NCBI GenBank assembly: GCA_035048815.1
Contig: JAUCBN010000062.1
Span: 320,001 to 384,000 of the forward strand
Reading direction: 5' to 3'
Length of the DNA stretch: 64,000 bases
Origin: Abelmoschus esculentus
Lineage: Eukaryota; Streptophyta; Magnoliopsida; Malvales; Malvaceae
The notes under the pieces are model-generated. The model had not been told where the DNA came from and did no database searches. It was given only the letters and a program-made list of their open reading frames with translations. Positions 59,944-64,000 of the stretch are shown one piece after another; within the stretch, counting starts at the first letter, position 1, and each line of letters begins with the position of its first letter. The translations under genes were made by a program, and so were the position numbers.

Positions 59944-60520
59944 GGATAAACTGCAACAAATTAAAGTCACTCAATTATGGGTATAGTTACGTTTGAGTCA
60001 CTTAATTATCGAAAGTTATATTTGGGTCACTCATCTATAGGTAAAGTTACATTTGAGTCACTTAATTATCGAAAGTTATATTTGGGTCACTCATTTATGG
60101 GTAAAGTTACATTTGGGTTACCTAATTATTAAATGTTATATTTGGGTCAATTAATTATAGGTAAGGTTACATTTGAGTCATCCTTCAAATTTGAAAAAGT
60201 ATACACTTCTTAACATTAGAGTATTTTATTTGGAATCATTTATCAATCTAATACATGAATTGATAAACTTTTTTTTAAATATGAAGTGTGACCTAAATGT
60301 AACCTTACTTATAATTGAGTGATCTAAATGTAACCTTTATTAATTGGGTGACTCAAATGTAACCTTACCCATAATTAAGTAACTCAAACATAACTTTCAA
60401 TAATTAAGTGACCCAAATGTAACTATACCCATAATTAAGTAACCCAAACATAAATTTCAATAATCAAGTGACCCAAATGTAATTATATCCATAATTGAAT
60501 GACCTCCATTACAGTTTACC
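59944..60520. mobile_element. foldback element with tandem repeats in its arms
   Basis: Left end GGATAAACTGCAAC and right end TTACAGTTTACC are inverted repeats. Each arm of about 220 bases is a tandem array: CTTAATTATCGAAAG at 60001 and 60061 gives a 60-bp period made of two ~30-bp half-units built on GTTACATTTGAGTCACTTAA. The right arm carries the same words on the other strand (CCAAATGTAACTATACCCAT). The centre (~60180-60280) is unique and AT-rich. No target duplication or coding capacity was seen. Confidence 0.8.
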
Positions 60521-61851
60521 CTATACGAATTTTTAAGTTTGATAATATTTTTTAGTTAATGGTCATAATTAAATGATATATGAATAATTTACCCTTAATT
60601 TTATATCATATTATATAATTTATATACTTTTTAAATTTTTTTATGATCCACTAGTTCATCTCCGTGTTTTTTCAACGTAAAATATATTAAAATGAGATTA
60701 AAATAAGATTTAAATCGAAATTGTTATAAAAATTATAAAAATTTCGATATTAATTTTTTGGTATATAAATTTTTTATACTTTTTTATAATAATTTAGTAT
60801 GTATCGAAAATTTTACACTTTTAAAAAAATTAAGTTTTTATAAATTTTTTTGATACATATCAAATTTATTAAAAAATATAAAATTTTTAATATTTACTAA
60901 TTCATTAATATAAAAATTCTTATAATATTATAATAATTTCGATACAAAACTCATTTTAACTTATTTCATCGTAAAATGATGGAATATTTTCTAAGCAATT
61001 TCAACGTGACATAAAACCGAGTGTTTGTCAGAGCGCCAAAAATCTTGTATTGCTTGTCCTGTCTCGTCTTTTCCTTCCTTTTATCTATATATTTTTTATT
61101 TTTGGGTTTTCTTTTAATATTTTAGTTCGTGGTTTCTTATATAAATATTTCATCAAACTTCGCACAAATCTCAACTCCACCCTCCTACAGGGCCTTGACT
61201 GAACACCCTTTGGTAAGTTATTTAAAACTCGCTATTGCTTTCCCTCTCTTATCATTGTGAATTTAAAAATCTTTCATTTTTTTTTTTCTGAAGTTGATTC
61301 TTTGCTGACAATCTGGGTATTTTATAGATGTTTTTCGATAATAGTCATGATTATTGCGATTCGGTTGTTTAATCTTAATCATTATCTTGTTTTCAGCTTT
61401 TTGTAAACTTTGAAAATTTAGCCATTGAATTGTGATTGTGAAAGAAAATAAAGTTCACTTTTTTATATCCCACAGATCATGTATTTTTGGTTTTCTAAAA
61501 AAAAGCATGTATTTTTGGTGATTGTGCTAAAACAATTGCATGAGCCAAGAATTCTGATGGTTTATAATAAGTTAAACATTGGCATTATATGGTTGATTAA
61601 TGCATTTAACTTGGCTTAATAGTTTCTTTCCCCTTGTTAAATGGTTCTTTGATCAGATTGATTTTGTTCTTTTTTGCTGTTGACAAGATTTATCTGGTGT
61701 GTTTTGATCATCTTTTGAAGAATGTTTTAGTGGTGATCATGGATTGATATAACATTATATTTTCAGTAACATATTTTCTTTACTGTCCTTCAGATTTGCA
61801 GCCTAAGTTATACATTGTATCATTTCTTATTTTTACCTTTTTTTTTTTAAG
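60521..61851. other. upstream region, probable 5' UTR and intron of the SDE5-like gene
   Basis: AT-rich to about 61000. A TATATAAATA box candidate lies at 61138-61147. A plausible non-coding first exon ends at 61212 before GTAAGT. The following 640 bases look like an intron ending in a T-run and AAG at 61849-61851. No in-frame ATG is visible in the putative first exon. Confidence 0.5.
61138..61147 (+). promoter_or_regulatory. TATA-box candidate of the SDE5-like gene
   Basis: TATATAAATA, about 65 bases before a good splice donor (TTTG/GTAAGT at 61212-61213), consistent with a short non-coding first exon. Confidence 0.5.
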
Positions 61852-64000
61852 TTCGATAATTGAAGAGGAGGTGTCCGGTTCAAATGGATTGCAATATGAT
61901 GAAGACCATGCACTGAACTTTTTGATTGATGTGTTTGGATCTGTATTTTCTTTTAAACATATTGCTTGTGCTTACTGTGAGGCGAACCGGAATGTGGAAG
62001 TTGCTGGTGAAATTCTGTTTAAAATGCAGGAGAACCTCTCTTTCATTCAACTACTGCATCTAATGGCAAGGCGAAAAATGCGGAATCTTTCATCCCATGC
62101 TAATAATTCACAGGATTGTTGTAGAGTGAATGGGGATTTTGTTGCCCCTAAGCAAATATGGAGACAGGTTTCAGCCGCTAGTAATACATCTAATGGCGAG
62201 CTGAAAAAGGATGAACTTTTGGAATCATCAAGTACTAATAGTTTGCAGAATTCTTGTCCAATGAATGGGGGTTTAAGAACTATAAAGCAAAAATGGACAC
62301 CAGTTTCAAAAGGGACTGTTTCTCTTAACGATATTGCTTCTTCTTACTGTGAGGCAAACCGGAATGCAGATGTTGCTGGTGAAATTCAGTTTAAAATGCA
62401 GGGGGACCCCTCTTTCAGTGCTACTAATGCATCTAATGGTGAGGCGGAAAATGGGGAAACTTTGGAATCATCCACTAATAATAATTCCCAGAATTATTAT
62501 AGAGTGAATGGGGATTTTGTAGCACCTAAGCAAATATGGCGACAGGTTTCAGCTACTACTGGTACATCTAACGGCGAAATGAAGGATGAACCTTTGGAAT
62601 CATCAAGTAGCAATAGTTCGCAGAATTCTTGTCCATCAAATGGGGATTTAAGAGCTATAAAGCAAGAAAGGAGACCAGTTTCAGGAGGGACTGATTCACT
62701 TAATGATATTGCTTCTTCTTACTGTGAGGCAAAACTGAATGCGGATGTTGATGGTGAAATTCAGTTTAAAATGCAGGGGGGAGCCTCTTTCATTGCTACT
62801 AGTGCATCTAATGGTGAGGCTAAATATGAGGAAGCTTTGGAATCATCTTGTGCTAATAATTCCCATAATTCTTATAGAGTGAAAGGGGATTTTGTATCCC
62901 CTAAGATATGGCGACAGGTTTCAGCTGCTAGTAATACATCTAAGGGCGAATTGGGAAAGGATGAACCTTTTGAATCATCAAATAGTAATAGTTTGCAGAA
63001 TTCTTGTCCATCCAATGGGGATTTAAGAACTATAAAGCAAAAGTGGAGACCAGTTTCAAGGGGGACTGTTTCTCTTAAAGATTTCGCTGCTTCTAATTGT
63101 GAGGCGAACCCGAATGTGGATGTTGGTGGTAAAATTCAGTTTAACATGCATGGGGACTCCTCTTTCATTGCTACCAGTGCATCTAATGGCAAGTTTTTCG
63201 GGGAAACTTCCGAATCATCTTGTTCTGATGATTCTCAAAATTATTATAGAGTGAATGGAGATTTTGTTACCCCTAAGCAAATATTGCCACAGGTTTCAGC
63301 AGCTAGTAATACATCTATTGGCGAGTTGAAAAAGGATGAACCTTTGGAATTATCAAGTAGTTATAGTTTGCATGATTCTTGTCCAACAAATGGGGATTTA
63401 AGAACTATAAAGCAAGAATGGAGACCCGTTTCAACAAGGACTGTCTCTCTTAACGATATTGCATCTTCTTACTGTGAGGTAAACCGGAATGCGGATGTTG
63501 CTGGTGAAATTCGGTTTAAAATGCAGAGGGATCCCTCTTTCATTGCTACTAATGCATCTAATGGCGAGGCGAAAAATGGAGAAACTTTGGAATCACCCGC
63601 TTCTAATAATTCCCAAAATTATTATAGATTGAATGGGGATTTTTTAGCACCTAAGCAAATATGGCGACAAGTTTCAGCTGCTACTAATACATCTAACGGC
63701 AAGCTGAAAAAGGATGAACCTTTGGATTCATCAAGTAGTAATAGTTCACAGAATTCTTGTGCCTCAAATGGGGATTTAAGAACTATAAAGCAAAAATGGA
63801 GACCAGTTTCAGGAGGGTCTGTTTCTCTTAAGGATATTTCTTCTTACTGTGAGACGAACCCGAATGTGGATGTTGATGGTGAAATTCAGTTTAAAATGCA
63901 GGGGGATATCTCTTTCATTGCAACTAATGCATCTAATGGTGAGGCTAAATATGGGGAAGCACATGAATCATCTTGTGCTAATAATTCTCAGAATTATTAT
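61852..64000 (+). CDS. SDE5: SDE5-like protein with expanded tandem repeats, partial at the right edge
   Basis: One frame stays open from the acceptor at 61851 to the window end, over 710 codons, with no stop. It opens SIIEEEVSGSNG and continues ALNFLIDVFGSVFSFKHIAC then AYCEANRNVEVAGEI, which resembles the N-terminal CUE-like segment of SDE5. SDE5 is a putative RNA export-type factor needed for trans-acting siRNA and transgene silencing with RDR6. The family motif KQKWRPVSGGTVS recurs. The frame then repeats about every 125 residues, five full units and the start of a sixth. The DUF1771/Smr C-terminal part expected of SDE5 would lie beyond the edge. The first ATG in frame is at 62024, inside the CUE-like segment. 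ATG 61884 is out of frame and stops after 10 codons. Identity rests on remembered motifs. A pseudogene or a different repeat protein remains possible. Confidence 0.68.
61946..64000 (+). repeat. in-frame tandem array, ~375-bp unit
   Basis: Equivalent points (the VSL codons before NDIASSYCE or a variant) fall at 61946, 62318, 62693, 63068, 63443 and 63821, so the spacings are 372, 375, 375, 375 and 378, all multiples of three. The first copy is most divergent. The array is cut by the window end. Confidence 0.95.

Overview
This window looks like nuclear DNA of a eudicot plant. The genes have many exons with GT-AG introns, the spacers are AT-rich, and plant-specific families (VAL/B3, Dof, CBP60, DUF707, DUF3700) sit among Copia retrotransposons and MITEs. 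The overall feel suggests Malvaceae, possibly cotton (Gossypium), but that is an impression and was not tested by search. No tRNA, rRNA or CRISPR array was seen.

Layout, left to right. 1-946 (-): a broken CBP60 gene. 1909-7726 (+): a 14-exon VAL/HSI2-type B3 repressor. 8914-9831 (+): an intronless SYP12-group syntaxin. 10558-14468 (-): an AGD5/NEVERSHED-type ArfGAP. 15159-16799: two MITEs back to back. 17090-20588 (-): a DUF707 type II membrane protein. 24064-25164 (-): an intronless kelch protein. 26212-26355 (+): a very short gene. 26726-28699 (-): a GID8-type CTLH protein. 29000-43490 is gene-poor, with MITEs, tandem repeats, a TIR-only gene (32934-33803, -) and a Dof factor (38660-39247, -). 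43490-49102: a full-length but decayed Copia element. 49422-51866 (+): clathrin light chain. 52704-57641 (+): TRAPPC13, with a Copia fragment in one intron. 58185-59935 (-): DUF3700 and sucrose synthase pseudogenes, bordered by a foldback element (59944-60520). 61852-64000 (+): an SDE5-like gene running off the right edge.

The most unusual region is the right edge. An SDE5-like reading frame contains at least five tandem copies, in frame, of a roughly 375-bp unit. Each unit carries part of the N-terminal CUE-like segment followed by two half-units ending in a KQxWRPVS-type motif. No in-frame start codon is visible at the expected place.

Four of the intact genes (syntaxin, ArfGAP, clathrin light chain, TRAPPC13) act in membrane traffic. 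In a plant genome this is probably chance co-location and not a functional cluster. Exon boundaries were read by eye from splice sites and phase. Summed exon lengths are divisible by three for the VAL, ArfGAP, DUF707, GID8, TIR, clathrin and TRAPPC13 models.
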